A stretch of DNA of 64,000 nt from IMG/VR virus record IMGVR_UViG_3300009610_000008, positions 1 through 64,000 of that record. One strand, given 5' to 3'. The notes beneath the pieces are model-generated. The model searched no databases. It was given only the letters and a program-made list of their open reading frames with translations, and was not told the DNA's origin. Shown in pieces: positions 41,433 to 50,595 of the stretch. A program made the position numbers and the translations under genes. This stretch comes from a virus. Numbering within the stretch: position 1 is the stretch's first letter; each line of letters begins with the position of its first letter.

Positions 41433-43516
41433 TACTGTAACCTGATCCTTCCTTTTGACAACACAAAGCCAATCTTCCCCACGATGCCTACCATGGTTTT
41501 GACTAATGGCAACCGCCCGTATTGATACATGGTGGGGTAGTGGGTTTCCACGGCGTCGGCGACGAGACGTATACGCAGTTTCAATGTGAAGACAGAGCCA
41601 AGTAGGGCTTTCCCCACTGCCACCATGTAGTTGGCCGCACTGAAGATGGCGCTGGTCATCACATTGGGTATACCAGTGGCATCTAGTGGCTCCTGGTGGT
41701 CGCGCCACGCGTGGATGGTGAGGTTGCCACTTCGCACATCACCATGAACGTGGGTCTCGGCCACATTGCCAATAGAGGACGGGTCGCCAAAGTCCATCCA
41801 ATGTGATTCGTATTCACCAGTACGGCGGGTGGGTGTACCGGTGACGCCGACCACGACATCATCACGTACCAGTTCACGTCCCATGGGGTCATCTGGTTGA
41901 CCAGCGGCAGTGAACAGGTCACGGTTGCCCAGCATGTGGTACCGCTTTGTTCCCTGATCCATGAGGGACTTGCCACCAGTGAAGTCGCCATCCGCACTAT
42001 ACCCTTGCCCTGTCACAAAGTCATGCACCCACTCGGTGCCGTCGTCAAAGAACAACTCGTACCTGTCGATCATGTTTGGCGGGTCGAAGGTGTGGGTGGC
42101 GAAACGGGATACTTTGCCGCGTAGTTTGTCCTGGTATGGGCGAGAGAGGATGTCGATGGCGCCGCTCTCGTTGAGGACGACGATCTCACCATTCTGTGTC
42201 TCCCAGATTGAGCCGTGGGGTGTCCGCTCACAGTAGGTGTAGAGGTTGTAGATGCCATAGCGGCCAGGGATTTCGGTGAATGAATGGCGCTCGTCAATGT
42301 CCTCGTAGACGATGTAGTTGGTGGTTTGCGTAACGACATGCAGTGACCTCCCCTCTGGTGAACGGGCACCCCAGATGGGTTGTTCACTGTTGGGGGTGGC
42401 CCTAAAGTTGTCGAGTGGCCATGCGTGCTCAGGCGCACCTAGAAAGAAGGTTTCACTGACATCACTGGCGGCCGCAGACCATACAATACCTGCTAGATAA
42501 TGTGTTGGCGGCACATAGCTGAAGTCGGGCATCAGGGGCGACTCCCCAGCGCCCGGTAACAGTGCCCCATAGATGCGACCTTCTACATATGCTATCCAGC
42601 GCATAGGCCGTGGTGGGAAGTTATCTACTGGGGCCTCCTTGAATACATCCAGCACGTAGTTGGGTATCTGCTTGGACAACTCGGTGATGTCCTGGGTAAT
42701 CGGCATGGTGGGGTTGGCCGGGTCCATCATGAGGTAGCCGACCTCGGCGTTTTGCAGGTCGACTGTCGCATAGAACACAAACTTCTGCGCCCCCTGCTCG
42801 TAGGCAGAGTGGAAGTTCATGTGGATGCCGTTGAGGAAGTTGAATTGGATGCCTAAGCTGGTCCCTGGGCCAAGGGTACCGGCGTAGACGACGTTGGAGA
42901 AATGATATGTACGGGTGTTGAACAAGCCAACATAGAATGAGACGCTGTTGACGATAGTGACACCACCAGCGACATAGGTTGATACTACTGGTGGGACAGA
43001 GATGTCACTGACGTAGCAGTCCAGGCCAAGGAACATTAGCTGGTTGACGTCGACGAGGTAGATGCTGAATGGGGGGTAGGAGCCGCTGGTTTCGTGGCGC
43101 AGACCCAGGCCATTGTACAGGACGATACCCTCGTTGGTGTTACAGGTGGGGGCCGGGTTGGTGCGGCAGTAGGACCCACCGAATAACTGGTTGATGTTGA
43201 GTATCAATGTCCCGCCCCAGGTTTCCAGTACTATGGACCACCACTCGACGACGGTACCGGTCACCTTGAGCATGAGGTGGTGCAGGTAACCGACCACGCG
43301 CGGATCGCGGTACTCCTGGAATTGCTTCCATAGGCCACCCGCGAAGGTCGCACGCCACTTACGCCCACCAAATAGGCGTAACCACAGTGAGCCATCGACG
43401 CTGGGCATGATGCGGAAGTTGTGGCAGTGGACGGCGGCGGGGAGTGGGGCACTGGGGTTGACTTGGGTGACGACGCCAGTGAGGGGGATGTAGACGGGCG
43501 GTTTGGAGTCAGCCAT
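41432..43516 (-). CDS. Tail nozzle-like (tail tubular protein B-like) protein
   Basis: This 694-residue protein is beta-rich with evenly spaced Trp/Tyr motifs and segments such as WGARSPEGRSLHVV and GSIWETQNGEIVVLNESG, consistent with the beta-propeller of podoviral nozzle proteins (T7 gp12 class). Its place after the adaptor candidate supports this. The assignment is by architecture and gene order, without a diagnostic motif. Its N-terminal start is preceded by a perfect palindrome rather than a strong Shine-Dalgarno. Confidence 0.5.
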   Translation of the reverse strand: MADSKPPVYIPLTGVVTQVNPSAPLPAAVHCHNFRIMPSVDGSLWLRLFGGRKWRATFAGGLWKQFQEYRDPRVVGYLHHLMLKVTGTVVEWWSIVLETWGGTLILNINQLFGGSYCRTNPAPTCNTNEGIVLYNGLGLRHETSGSYPPFSIYLVDVNQLMFLGLDCYVSDISVPPVVSTYVAGGVTIVNSVSFYVGLFNTRTYHFSNVVYAGTLGPGTSLGIQFNFLNGIHMNFHSAYEQGAQKFVFYATVDLQNAEVGYLMMDPANPTMPITQDITELSKQIPNYVLDVFKEAPVDNFPPRPMRWIAYVEGRIYGALLPGAGESPLMPDFSYVPPTHYLAGIVWSAAASDVSETFFLGAPEHAWPLDNFRATPNSEQPIWGARSPEGRSLHVVTQTTNYIVYEDIDERHSFTEIPGRYGIYNLYTYCERTPHGSIWETQNGEIVVLNESGAIDILSRPYQDKLRGKVSRFATHTFDPPNMIDRYELFFDDGTEWVHDFVTGQGYSADGDFTGGKSLMDQGTKRYHMLGNRDLFTAAGQPDDPMGRELVRDDVVVGVTGTPTRRTGEYESHWMDFGDPSSIGNVAETHVHGDVRSGNLTIHAWRDHQEPLDATGIPNVMTSAIFSAANYMVAVGKALLGSVFTLKLRIRLVADAVETHYPTMYQYGRLPLVKTMVGIVGKIGFVLSKGRIRLQ

Positions 43517-43520
43517 GGGG

Positions 43521-43533
43521 GTTAGTCACTAAC
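43521..43533. repeat. GTTAGTSACTAAC palindrome
   Basis: Perfect copy between adaptor and nozzle genes. Confidence 0.85.
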
Positions 43534-43539
43534 TGTCGC

Positions 43540-44295
43540 CTAGTTTGACCCCACCATGTGGTAGCCGCGTGGGGAGGCTTGCATAACTGGGTCTAATGTC
43601 TCCAGCGCGGCATAGAAACGTTTCATCTGCCGCTCGAAACGGGTGTCATTATTCCCTGCCTCCCTATCCCCGTAGATGTAGGCGCGGTGGAAGATGGACA
43701 GGATGGGGATGAGTTGATTGGGAATGTAGAGAGATAGGTTGGTGTCGGCCCAGACGCCTAATGGGTGGGCGGGGATCATCGGGCGCTGGACGTAGGTGAT
43801 ACGCAATGTCAACCCAGCCACGGCGGGACAGTTGAATACAATGACTTTGTAGTCACCCTCAGAGTCATCACCTGGGGGAAGTTCTGGGATCAGGGCGGCG
43901 GCAATGCGATATGAGGATGGGTAACCTGGCTGTGGGTGCGGGAAGTCGGCGTGGGCGTTGTGCTCTGTGACTGCGGCAATGGCGGGTATCCCATTGTTGG
44001 GGACAATCTCGTACCCGGCCCACTGGATGTTGTTGCCCAGGATGGGGGCACCGGTGATGAATGCGCCATGCGGCTCGATGGTGAGGACATCCTGTGGTAG
44101 GACGATGCGGTTGTCATTGACTGGGATGGGGATGGAGAGGGTGGTGGTGTTGAAGTAGCCCTTGCCGTGCCGGTTGTAGACCTCATTGGCAAACTGGGGC
44201 AGGATGAGGTACCAGAATTGCCAATCATGGGGGTAGCCGCCAACCGCGGATTCGTCGTAGTTGACGAGATTCTTCCAGTAGGACGAGTAGAGCAT
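43540..44295 (-). CDS. Head-to-tail adaptor-like protein
   Basis: The 251-residue protein has the length and gene position (between capsid and nozzle genes) of podoviral adaptor (tail tubular protein A) proteins. The N-terminus (YWKNLVNYDESAVGG) is followed by a beta domain with VNDNRIVLPQDVLTIEPHG and a C-terminal helix pair (FERQMKRFYAALETLDPVM). RBS GGGAGGTAG is clear. Function by position. Confidence 0.45.
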   Translation of the reverse strand: MLYSSYWKNLVNYDESAVGGYPHDWQFWYLILPQFANEVYNRHGKGYFNTTTLSIPIPVNDNRIVLPQDVLTIEPHGAFITGAPILGNNIQWAGYEIVPNNGIPAIAAVTEHNAHADFPHPQPGYPSSYRIAAALIPELPPGDDSEGDYKVIVFNCPAVAGLTLRITYVQRPMIPAHPLGVWADTNLSLYIPNQLIPILSIFHRAYIYGDREAGNNDTRFERQMKRFYAALETLDPVMQASPRGYHMVGSN

Positions 44296-44335
44296 TGACG
44301 GCTACCTCCCGCGTGACATTAACTTGCCTATTGTA

Positions 44336-45061
44336 CTACTTGCGTTTACCTGCCTTGGATCTACGGGCCTCCTCCAGCATGACATTGTCGTTGTCATCAT
44401 CCTGGGGTGGGCGCATGAGTTTGGTGGGGTCGGCTACGGCGTCACCAGCTTCACCAAGGGCGTCACCACTAGACATGGCGTCCAGGTCGACATCCGGGTC
44501 AACCGCAATGTTGGCAGTCTTGTCGCCACTGAGTTTGGCAACCATGGTGCGGAGGCGCGATAGTTCGGTCTCCTGGGCGGCGAGTTGCTGTTTCTGCTGG
44601 CGAATAAGTGGGTTCAATGTTGCTGAGACGTCGCCAACTATTTTGTCAGCCATCCGTTGGGCCTGGGTCTTGGTGGCCTCGACCATCTCTTCGGCGATGA
44701 GGATGGAGGCGACCCCACCTTCGGCAATCTCGGCCTCGCGGGAATCGTCCAGGGCCTTGATCCACAGCGGGTTGTTGGTACGCAGGACGCCCAGTGAGAC
44801 ATTGTGGCCGGGGGCGATGGTTTTGGGGACCGTCATGAATCTCATTTGTGCCGTAATGATGGAGTCCTTGCCTTGCGGGGTGGGCTTGGGGTTGACGAAG
44901 TGGACCTGCTTAGTGAGACCGGGGTATGTCAGTGAGTAGTATTCACGCATGGGTAGACTACGCCCATGGATCATGGGGTCGACCAGAGACAATATTGACA
45001 ATCCATACGACGGGTTGGCCAAGTAGTCGGCGACGACGGTGTCTGGGATGGTGGCGGTCAT
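44336..45061 (-). CDS. Virion-region protein, 241 aa
   Basis: The first 130 residues are alpha/beta, and a coiled coil (LIRQQKQQLAAQETELSRLR, about 155-174) and an acidic disordered tail follow. Such tails occur in scaffold-like or head-completion proteins. It follows a long hairpin-rich gap downstream of the capsid gene. RBS AAAAGGAGCACC is good. Family not recognised. Confidence 0.55.
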   Translation of the reverse strand: MTATIPDTVVADYLANPSYGLSILSLVDPMIHGRSLPMREYYSLTYPGLTKQVHFVNPKPTPQGKDSIITAQMRFMTVPKTIAPGHNVSLGVLRTNNPLWIKALDDSREAEIAEGGVASILIAEEMVEATKTQAQRMADKIVGDVSATLNPLIRQQKQQLAAQETELSRLRTMVAKLSGDKTANIAVDPDVDLDAMSSGDALGEAGDAVADPTKLMRPPQDDDNDNVMLEEARRSKAGKRK

Positions 45062-45132
45062 GAGTTGCGGTGCTCCTTTTAGTGACTAACTGTTGCGGTG
45101 ATTGATTGCCATTGAATGCCATTGAAACATCT

Positions 45133-45168
45133 GGGGGCGGGTCGGCACCGCATATACCTCCCGCCCCC
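45133..45168 (-). terminator. GC-rich hairpin downstream of capsid genes
   Basis: GGGGGCGGG (45133-45141) pairs perfectly with CCCGCCCCC (45160-45168) over an 18-base loop. It lies after the major capsid and its small companion gene, where podoviruses such as T7 place a partial terminator. No U-tract follows on the minus strand, so it may act as a pause or RNA-end stabiliser. Confidence 0.45.
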
Positions 45169-45176
45169 GCTCGAAA

Positions 45177-45231
45177 CGTGACTGGCACTGGGGAGAACAG
45201 AACCACGTGTTGCCAGTGTCGCCCAGTCACG
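45177..45231 (-). other. Long hairpin exposing GUUCUCC in its loop
   Basis: CGTGACTGG (45177-45185) pairs with CCAGTCACG (45223-45231), and CACTGG (45186-45191) with CCAGTG (45213-45218): 15 bp in all, with a small bulge. On the minus transcript the 21-base loop ends with GTTCTCC, complementary to GGAGAAC, the core of the start motif. The second such case is at 57867. Confidence 0.5.
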
Positions 45232-45255
45232 GCGAGATGGTGACTACGCCATTGT

Positions 45256-45390
45256 CTACTTCTTGGACTTACCCTTGCCCGCCTTGTTCATGGCGATGGC
45301 AACCGATTGCTTGCCTGGGTAGCCCTCGTGGCGTAGTTTGGATATGTTACTGGAGACTGTCGATTTGGACGACCCTTTCTTGAGTGGCAT
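45256..45390 (-). CDS. Small basic protein, DUF6496-like
   Basis: The 44-residue protein ([20 protein letters not shown], then [17 protein letters not shown]) resembles the short DUF6496-type phage proteins with a QAxAIAL-like segment. A slightly longer form from 45402 is possible; neither has a clear Shine-Dalgarno. It follows the capsid gene by 17 bases and probably has a structural or DNA-associated role. Function unknown. Confidence 0.55.
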   Translation of the reverse strand: MPLKKGSSKSTVSSNISKLRHEGYPGKQSVAIAMNKAGKGKSKK

Positions 45391-45407
45391 GATGTGTACC
45401 ATGTACT

Positions 45408-46646
45408 CTAGAACGGGGCCGTGTAGTCGGTGACGTTTTGCAGCACGCCGTGCTTCTTTTCGTGGCGCACTTTGAGTCCACAAATCATGCGGGTTTGATC
45501 GACCCAACGTCCCGCGCCGTCCTTGATGACATCTTCCATGACGGTGGGTTCGCCGTAGGAGGCGCCATTGCCTTGGAGGAAGACGATTTCGACATTGGCA
45601 AAGTCGACCGCAAAGGCGATGTGACCAAAACCACGGGTTTGTCCAGTGAGGGTCTCAAGGGTCTTGTCGTGAATGAGACGTAGATCGCCAAAGCCGGTTT
45701 GAACCATCCTGGTCTTGACGCCGTACATCTTCTCGGTGGGGCCGACCATCAAGAACTGGTGTTGCCATGCGTTGATGGCGTTGATGATCATGGCGGGGCA
45801 GAGGAGACCCAGTTCAGATTGGGAGTCGTGGTATTGGAAGACACGTTCGCAAAAGCCCAGGAAACCCTTGTAGGTCAACAGCCCACCGGCGTCGACGACA
45901 TTGGTGACAATCTCACTGCGGAGGCCGGCCATCGACCGCATTTCACCGTTGACGTCATTGAGGTCCTGGAATGCCTTACCCCAATACGCGGTGCGGTTGT
46001 AGTCCAGCTTCATCTCGTTCATCATCTTGGACTGGAGGTCGTCGCGTAGACCTTGGGGGGAGGCGTACTGGTTTGATGCCGCCTGTTCCAACGTAATGCG
46101 CTTCGTCTTGCTGAAGTGCTGCATGTACGTGGTCTTGGTCATGGCGATGGTGGACTTGCTGTCGGGAGCAGCCGCACCTTCGTTCATGGCCGGGCCGTTG
46201 ATGGACAGGGCACTGCCGTTGGCGATGGCCGCCGGGGTGGTGCCAGCGAAACCGCGTGTCACGGTAAGGACATTGGTGGCGGGGTTGTTGGCGGTGACCC
46301 GTACCAGTTCCCCGTGGGCGACAGTGGCATTGGCCGGTGGGAAGTAGAGGACATCACCGGGGACGACAACCTTGCTGTCTACGAGGGTGAACGAGGTGGC
46401 CACACCGTCGGCGACAGCCGCCCCCATGATCACCCACTGGGTCATCCAGTCGTCTTCTTTCCACTCGATGAGGGTGGAGGACTGGCCCTTTTTGCGGGAC
46501 TTTTTGAGGCCCTCGATGAGGAGAGTGGTCAATGGGGCGATATCGGGGCGAATGAGCATTCCGTCTACTCCGACGACACGCACGTTGTCGGATGCGGCAA
46601 ACATCTGCTGGGTATGGCGATTACCCAGGGCGTAAGAGATGGGCAT
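45408..46646 (-). CDS. Major capsid protein, SU10/DUF5309 type
   Basis: The 412-residue protein matches the SU10-like HK97-fold capsid family: N-terminal [14 protein letters not shown], an insertion with [18 protein letters not shown], the helix [13 protein letters not shown], and a C-terminal [14 protein letters not shown]-like region. It follows the scaffold candidate and the portal, as expected. No start ambiguity: ATG behind AGGAGTCC. The downstream hairpins suggest boosted expression of this gene. Confidence 0.7.
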   Translation of the reverse strand: MPISYALGNRHTQQMFAASDNVRVVGVDGMLIRPDIAPLTTLLIEGLKKSRKKGQSSTLIEWKEDDWMTQWVIMGAAVADGVATSFTLVDSKVVVPGDVLYFPPANATVAHGELVRVTANNPATNVLTVTRGFAGTTPAAIANGSALSINGPAMNEGAAAPDSKSTIAMTKTTYMQHFSKTKRITLEQAASNQYASPQGLRDDLQSKMMNEMKLDYNRTAYWGKAFQDLNDVNGEMRSMAGLRSEIVTNVVDAGGLLTYKGFLGFCERVFQYHDSQSELGLLCPAMIINAINAWQHQFLMVGPTEKMYGVKTRMVQTGFGDLRLIHDKTLETLTGQTRGFGHIAFAVDFANVEIVFLQGNGASYGEPTVMEDVIKDGAGRWVDQTRMICGLKVRHEKKHGVLQNVTDYTAPF

Positions 46647-46674
46647 GGAGGACTCCTGTGATGAGAGATTTGGC

Positions 46675-46687
46675 GTTAGTAACTAAC
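46675..46687. repeat. GTTAGTNACTAAC palindrome
   Basis: Perfect arms with central A, over the scaffold stop and before the capsid gene. Confidence 0.8.
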
Positions 46688-47966
46688 TAAAAATGCTGGT
46701 CGACTTGTTCGCAGCGATACGGAGGCGTTCCGCATCGGGGTTAGCGAATCGGCGCTGACTGGATGTCGCACTGGCATTGGCACCACCATTGGCGACACCG
46801 GCACTACGTTTGGCAATGATACTCGCGGCGGCTTTGGCGGCGGCAGTGGAGACAGTGGCACCTTTGCGTACCAGGGCTGTGGCGGCGGCGACCTTGGCGG
46901 TACGGGATTGCGACGAGGCGGCGTTACTGCGGGCTGAACGTGGCGCGAGATCGTGGGCTAGACGAATACGGTCAATCTCTAGCAACACTGCGCGGCGCTC
47001 GGCAGGAAGGTCAGCGTATTCCGGGTTTTCACTCAACCGGGAGACGCGCTGAGCAATCCTTGGATCAGACTTGAGGACTGCGACATACGCGGAGGGCCTG
47101 CCGTCCTTGGAGGGCTTGACGAACTCGGCGATGTCGGGGTCTGTCTTTTCCAACTTACTGAGTTGCACTATAGCAGACCTCTCGGCGGCTTGTCTACCGC
47201 GATAGTGGGCGGCGGTGGCATTGAGATGGTCGAATTGGGCAAGTTTTGGGGTGACGTCAGCGAGGAGTTTCTCACGCAGCCAGTCCAGGACAACGGGCGA
47301 CTTCATGTTGTGGACGAAGTCCTTGGCGAACTCGTAACGTCGGTGTTCCCGTAGTTCTTCAAAGGCACGGCGGCGCTGGGGTGCGCTGAGATTGGCATCC
47401 ATCGAGTCACTGTAGAGTTGTGCCTCCACGGTGTAGTGTTGCGCGGGGTCCATCACGATGGGGTCGGCATTGTCATCGGATGGCGCAGGGCGGGTGGGTG
47501 GTGGCGGGGTGGTGGTGGGGGTAGTGGGGGCGGTCAACTTGGCACGTTCGGCCTTGATTTCCCGTTCCAACTCGGTGAGGCGGCTGTCGTCGGGGGTGTC
47601 ACTGGGGGTGTCGTCGACAGAGGTTTCAGCAATGGTGGCCATCACCTCCTCGATCACCTTGACCTGCTTGGGGGTGAGGTTGTCGAGATCGTACCCTAAT
47701 TCGTCGGCGATGGTGGCGCGCTGGGTGTCGGCAGTGTCAGGGTCACCAGTGGGGGTGGCGGTGGCGGGCTTGGATGGCTTGGTTGCGAGTTCCTCCTCAC
47801 CATCTATGGGTTCACCATCACCAGTAGTGCCATCACCATCATCGTCCTGTTGTACCGCCCCTGTCCCCTCCTCCTGGGGGTCTTCCAACACGTTGTCGCC
47901 GCCGACTTGCTTGATCTCATCCATCGTGGTGGTACCCGTGGGATTGCCAAATGTTTGCATTGCCAT
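46683..47966 (-). CDS. Putative scaffolding protein
   Basis: This 427-residue protein is acidic and disordered up to about 120, has a coiled coil TELEREIKAERAKL (about 135-148), a helical middle and an Ala/Ser-rich basic C-terminus, the typical composition of phage scaffolds. It sits between portal and capsid genes. The start ATG 47966 follows AAGGAGAACAGAG; a longer frame beginning 33 bases upstream lacks a site. The palindrome at 47991 lies just before the RBS. Confidence 0.65.
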   Translation of the reverse strand: MAMQTFGNPTGTTTMDEIKQVGGDNVLEDPQEEGTGAVQQDDDGDGTTGDGEPIDGEEELATKPSKPATATPTGDPDTADTQRATIADELGYDLDNLTPKQVKVIEEVMATIAETSVDDTPSDTPDDSRLTELEREIKAERAKLTAPTTPTTTPPPPTRPAPSDDNADPIVMDPAQHYTVEAQLYSDSMDANLSAPQRRRAFEELREHRRYEFAKDFVHNMKSPVVLDWLREKLLADVTPKLAQFDHLNATAAHYRGRQAAERSAIVQLSKLEKTDPDIAEFVKPSKDGRPSAYVAVLKSDPRIAQRVSRLSENPEYADLPAERRAVLLEIDRIRLAHDLAPRSARSNAASSQSRTAKVAAATALVRKGATVSTAAAKAAASIIAKRSAGVANGGANASATSSQRRFANPDAERLRIAANKSTSIFS

Positions 47967-48023
47967 AATGTGTCTCTGTTCTCCTTGATACTTAGTCACT
48001 AACTGTCGCTTACTGTAACACGA

Positions 48024-48425
48024 TTACAATATCCCGCGTATGGCCAGTTCTTGCGCCATATACATCTCCAGGTCCTCCAACAACTCGCCCAGGAGGTCGA
48101 ACTTGGCGGCGTGGACAGTGGCCTTGTTGTGGTCGCCCGACAATGCGGCGGTGGCCATCTCGGCAACGGCTTGGCTACTACGGGACTGGATATAGTCGTC
48201 CAGGAACGGTCTAAGTGAGCGGTACACCTCCCCGACTCGCAAGCTGTCCCTCCAGTTCGACCCCACCCCCTGCGACATTGCCTGGGAGTTGTAGTCCTGG
48301 GACAGTGATTGGTGGTATCCCATTGGGTTTGCCGCCGCCTCCTCCGCCGGGTACAGGGGAAGTGGGATTTGTATTGGCCGGTCCCTGTCCAGGTTCACTG
48401 GGTGGACCACTGTTTTGTTTGCCAT
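48024..48425 (-). CDS. Head-region protein overlapping the portal C-terminus
   Basis: The 133-residue protein starts behind a strong GTAAAGGAGG and overlaps the portal gene by 215 bases in another frame. The first 45 residues are Pro-rich; the rest is a helical bundle (VGEVYRSLRPFLDDYIQ; LLGELLEDLEMYMAQELAI). The RBS and the conserved-looking C-terminal helices support it. The portal's overlapping end is low-complexity. Function unknown, perhaps head assembly. Confidence 0.6.
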   Translation of the reverse strand: MANKTVVHPVNLDRDRPIQIPLPLYPAEEAAANPMGYHQSLSQDYNSQAMSQGVGSNWRDSLRVGEVYRSLRPFLDDYIQSRSSQAVAEMATAALSGDHNKATVHAAKFDLLGELLEDLEMYMAQELAIRGIL

Positions 48426-50571
48426 CGGCTGGGCCTCCTTTACCGCCCATTAGACCTTGTAATGCAGCCATGGGGTTGGCTTGAGCAGGTGAGCCGGGGG
48501 GTGGGGGCGGGATCATCAGGCGTTCGATATCCTTGCCCTTACCCATAGCCTTCAACACATCCTTGATCGCCTCGTCGATGTGCATCTTGTCCGGGTTTTC
48601 CTTGGCCAAGCCGTAGACCAAGTTGGCCTCGTTGACCTTGTTCATCTTGGCGTCGGGGAACATGGAGGTGGAGTCGACAATGATTTCCCCATCATCCTCG
48701 TAGTCCTCGGGTTCCATGGTGACCATTGAGGTTTCGACGTCTTCTAGCTGGGACGACTGACCTGTCATGAGATGGTATTGGCCAAGATCCAATGCGAGAT
48801 CCTCGTTGAGTTCACTACGTAACAATTCGCGCATCATCTCGCAATCTTCGCCGATCTTTTGGACAAACATCGATGTCGTCTGCCCAGACATTATCGCGGC
48901 ATTGCGGTCCATGATACGGGCACCCGTGGCGGTGTCGTTTTGGTTGGGTTGCAACTCAGCCATGTTGCTCAAGTTGTTGTCACCCACTGTGGATGAGATC
49001 AACTTCATGGACGACTCGTCAGTGTTCATGGACGACAGGGCAGAGGCAATGGCTGGACCAGATTGCTCGAAGCCGAATGACTTGCCACCGCCACGGGTGT
49101 AGACGACCCGGAAGCCGCTGGTGTTGCGGGTGAAGAACTCGGGGTTTGACCATAGGGCGGCGTCATCAGTCCACAGCAATGGTCTACTAATGGCGTCGAT
49201 GAGGTCGTGGCGTTGGAAGAACGACTGGGCATACATGTCGGCCAGGGAGACGATGTGATGCGCGGGAGAGTCACCAGGACCCCCAAGGATGTTGTCGACA
49301 ATGCGGAGTTCGGTACGTGCAATCTTGCCATCGCCAATTAGATAGGGGTAATAGAAGTGGCCTAGCCAGATGTCGCCGCATTTGTATTCGACAGTGGCAT
49401 CGTCACCACCACGGCCAGGGTATTCGATTTTATGGATGGACCACCGCACCTCGATGTCGTCACTGTTGACACTCTCATTCGCGGGGTTGGTGGCCGCAGA
49501 ACGTTTGACAAGGTTGTACATGTTGAGACGTAGGCGTTCACTTTGTGTGCCAATGCCACGGGGTTCACCGTTCGGCTTGTCGGTCATCACCAGTTCAATC
49601 CGACGGGCGAGGTCGGGATCGTAGTTGCCATCTGGGAGTTTATGTCGCTCGTACAGTTCCTGGAACCACTCAATGCCGACACGCATGTACTCACCCACGT
49701 AGGCACAGGTAGAGAGGGTGTCGAACTCTGGCTCGGGGAAGATGTCGCCGGGGAAGGTGTACTTGACACTGGGGCCAACGTAACCGCGTTCGTCGTAGAT
49801 AATGCGTAGCCTACCCTTATGTCCATATTGTTGGGCGAGGACAGGGATCGCTTGCAATGCGGCATCATCCATGGCCTCCTCGTCATTGGGGTCGAGACTG
49901 GCGGCATTGGCAATGTCTTCAATAATAGGTACCAATTGAGGTTCGTAGGTTTCCAGGACTGCCGCAATCATGTCGTCGGTCATGCGCTCTGGACGTACTA
50001 GGCGTACCCGTTTGATGGTCGTATCATCCCAGCCCCAGCTATTGGGACCCCAACCGGTGATCCAGGCACTAGTGAGGGTCTTGTTGACGACACGTGACTT
50101 GCGTTGGGCCTTGTCGTAGAAGTACATGTATGAGGCAGAGAGACGGTCGGCACGTGCAGTGTCTTGGGATCGACAGGTGATGATGGGGACGTTGGCGTTG
50201 ACACGGGCGACCATGCGCTGGCAGGCATTCCATAGGACGGGTAGACCATCTGTGCGATCCTGGCGCTTGATACGGGATGAGGCTTGGCGTAGAATGGCGA
50301 CACTGTCACTGGCGAATGCCCCGTCTAAATTCATGGGTGGGGCAATGGTGGGGTCATTGAGTGTGATGGGTTGGCGATAACCACTATACGACTCCCAGGT
50401 TCTCTCCCACATTGGCCAGTAGTTCAACTCCAGCCATGACTCACTACGGTGGATGCGGTCATCCATATTGCGGGCGCGGTCCTCGTCGTGGTCCTTGGTG
50501 GAGAAGTCACTGTTACCCGTGGGAGTATATGGCCCACCACCGGCGACATCTACTTGTTCTTGTGTTGTCAT
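48211..50571 (-). CDS. Portal protein
   Basis: The 786-residue protein is placed between large terminase and scaffold. The N-terminal half includes SWLELNYWPMWERTWES and LPVLWNACQRMVARVNAN, the central part long helices (IMDRNAAIMSGQTTSMFVQKIG), and the end is a Gly/Pro-rich disordered tail (GGGGGGKPNGIPP) that overlaps the next gene. Size and order match podoviral portals. Start behind GGAGACCACATG. Confidence 0.7.
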   Translation of the reverse strand: MTTQEQVDVAGGGPYTPTGNSDFSTKDHDEDRARNMDDRIHRSESWLELNYWPMWERTWESYSGYRQPITLNDPTIAPPMNLDGAFASDSVAILRQASSRIKRQDRTDGLPVLWNACQRMVARVNANVPIITCRSQDTARADRLSASYMYFYDKAQRKSRVVNKTLTSAWITGWGPNSWGWDDTTIKRVRLVRPERMTDDMIAAVLETYEPQLVPIIEDIANAASLDPNDEEAMDDAALQAIPVLAQQYGHKGRLRIIYDERGYVGPSVKYTFPGDIFPEPEFDTLSTCAYVGEYMRVGIEWFQELYERHKLPDGNYDPDLARRIELVMTDKPNGEPRGIGTQSERLRLNMYNLVKRSAATNPANESVNSDDIEVRWSIHKIEYPGRGGDDATVEYKCGDIWLGHFYYPYLIGDGKIARTELRIVDNILGGPGDSPAHHIVSLADMYAQSFFQRHDLIDAISRPLLWTDDAALWSNPEFFTRNTSGFRVVYTRGGGKSFGFEQSGPAIASALSSMNTDESSMKLISSTVGDNNLSNMAELQPNQNDTATGARIMDRNAAIMSGQTTSMFVQKIGEDCEMMRELLRSELNEDLALDLGQYHLMTGQSSQLEDVETSMVTMEPEDYEDDGEIIVDSTSMFPDAKMNKVNEANLVYGLAKENPDKMHIDEAIKDVLKAMGKGKDIERLMIPPPPPGSPAQANPMAALQGLMGGKGGPADGKQNSGPPSEPGQGPANTNPTSPVPGGGGGGKPNGIPPITVPGLQLPGNVAGGGVELEGQLASRGGVPLT

Positions 50572-50582
50572 GTGGTCTCCTT

Positions 50583-50595
50583 GTTAGTGACTAAC
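50583..50595. repeat. GTTAGTSACTAAC palindrome
   Basis: Perfect copy over the terminase stop, before the portal gene. Confidence 0.85.

Noticed and set aside
41433-41708. Upstream extension of the holin candidate
   Set aside because: The extension overlaps the nozzle gene; the hydrophobic protein starts naturally at the TAATG overlap.
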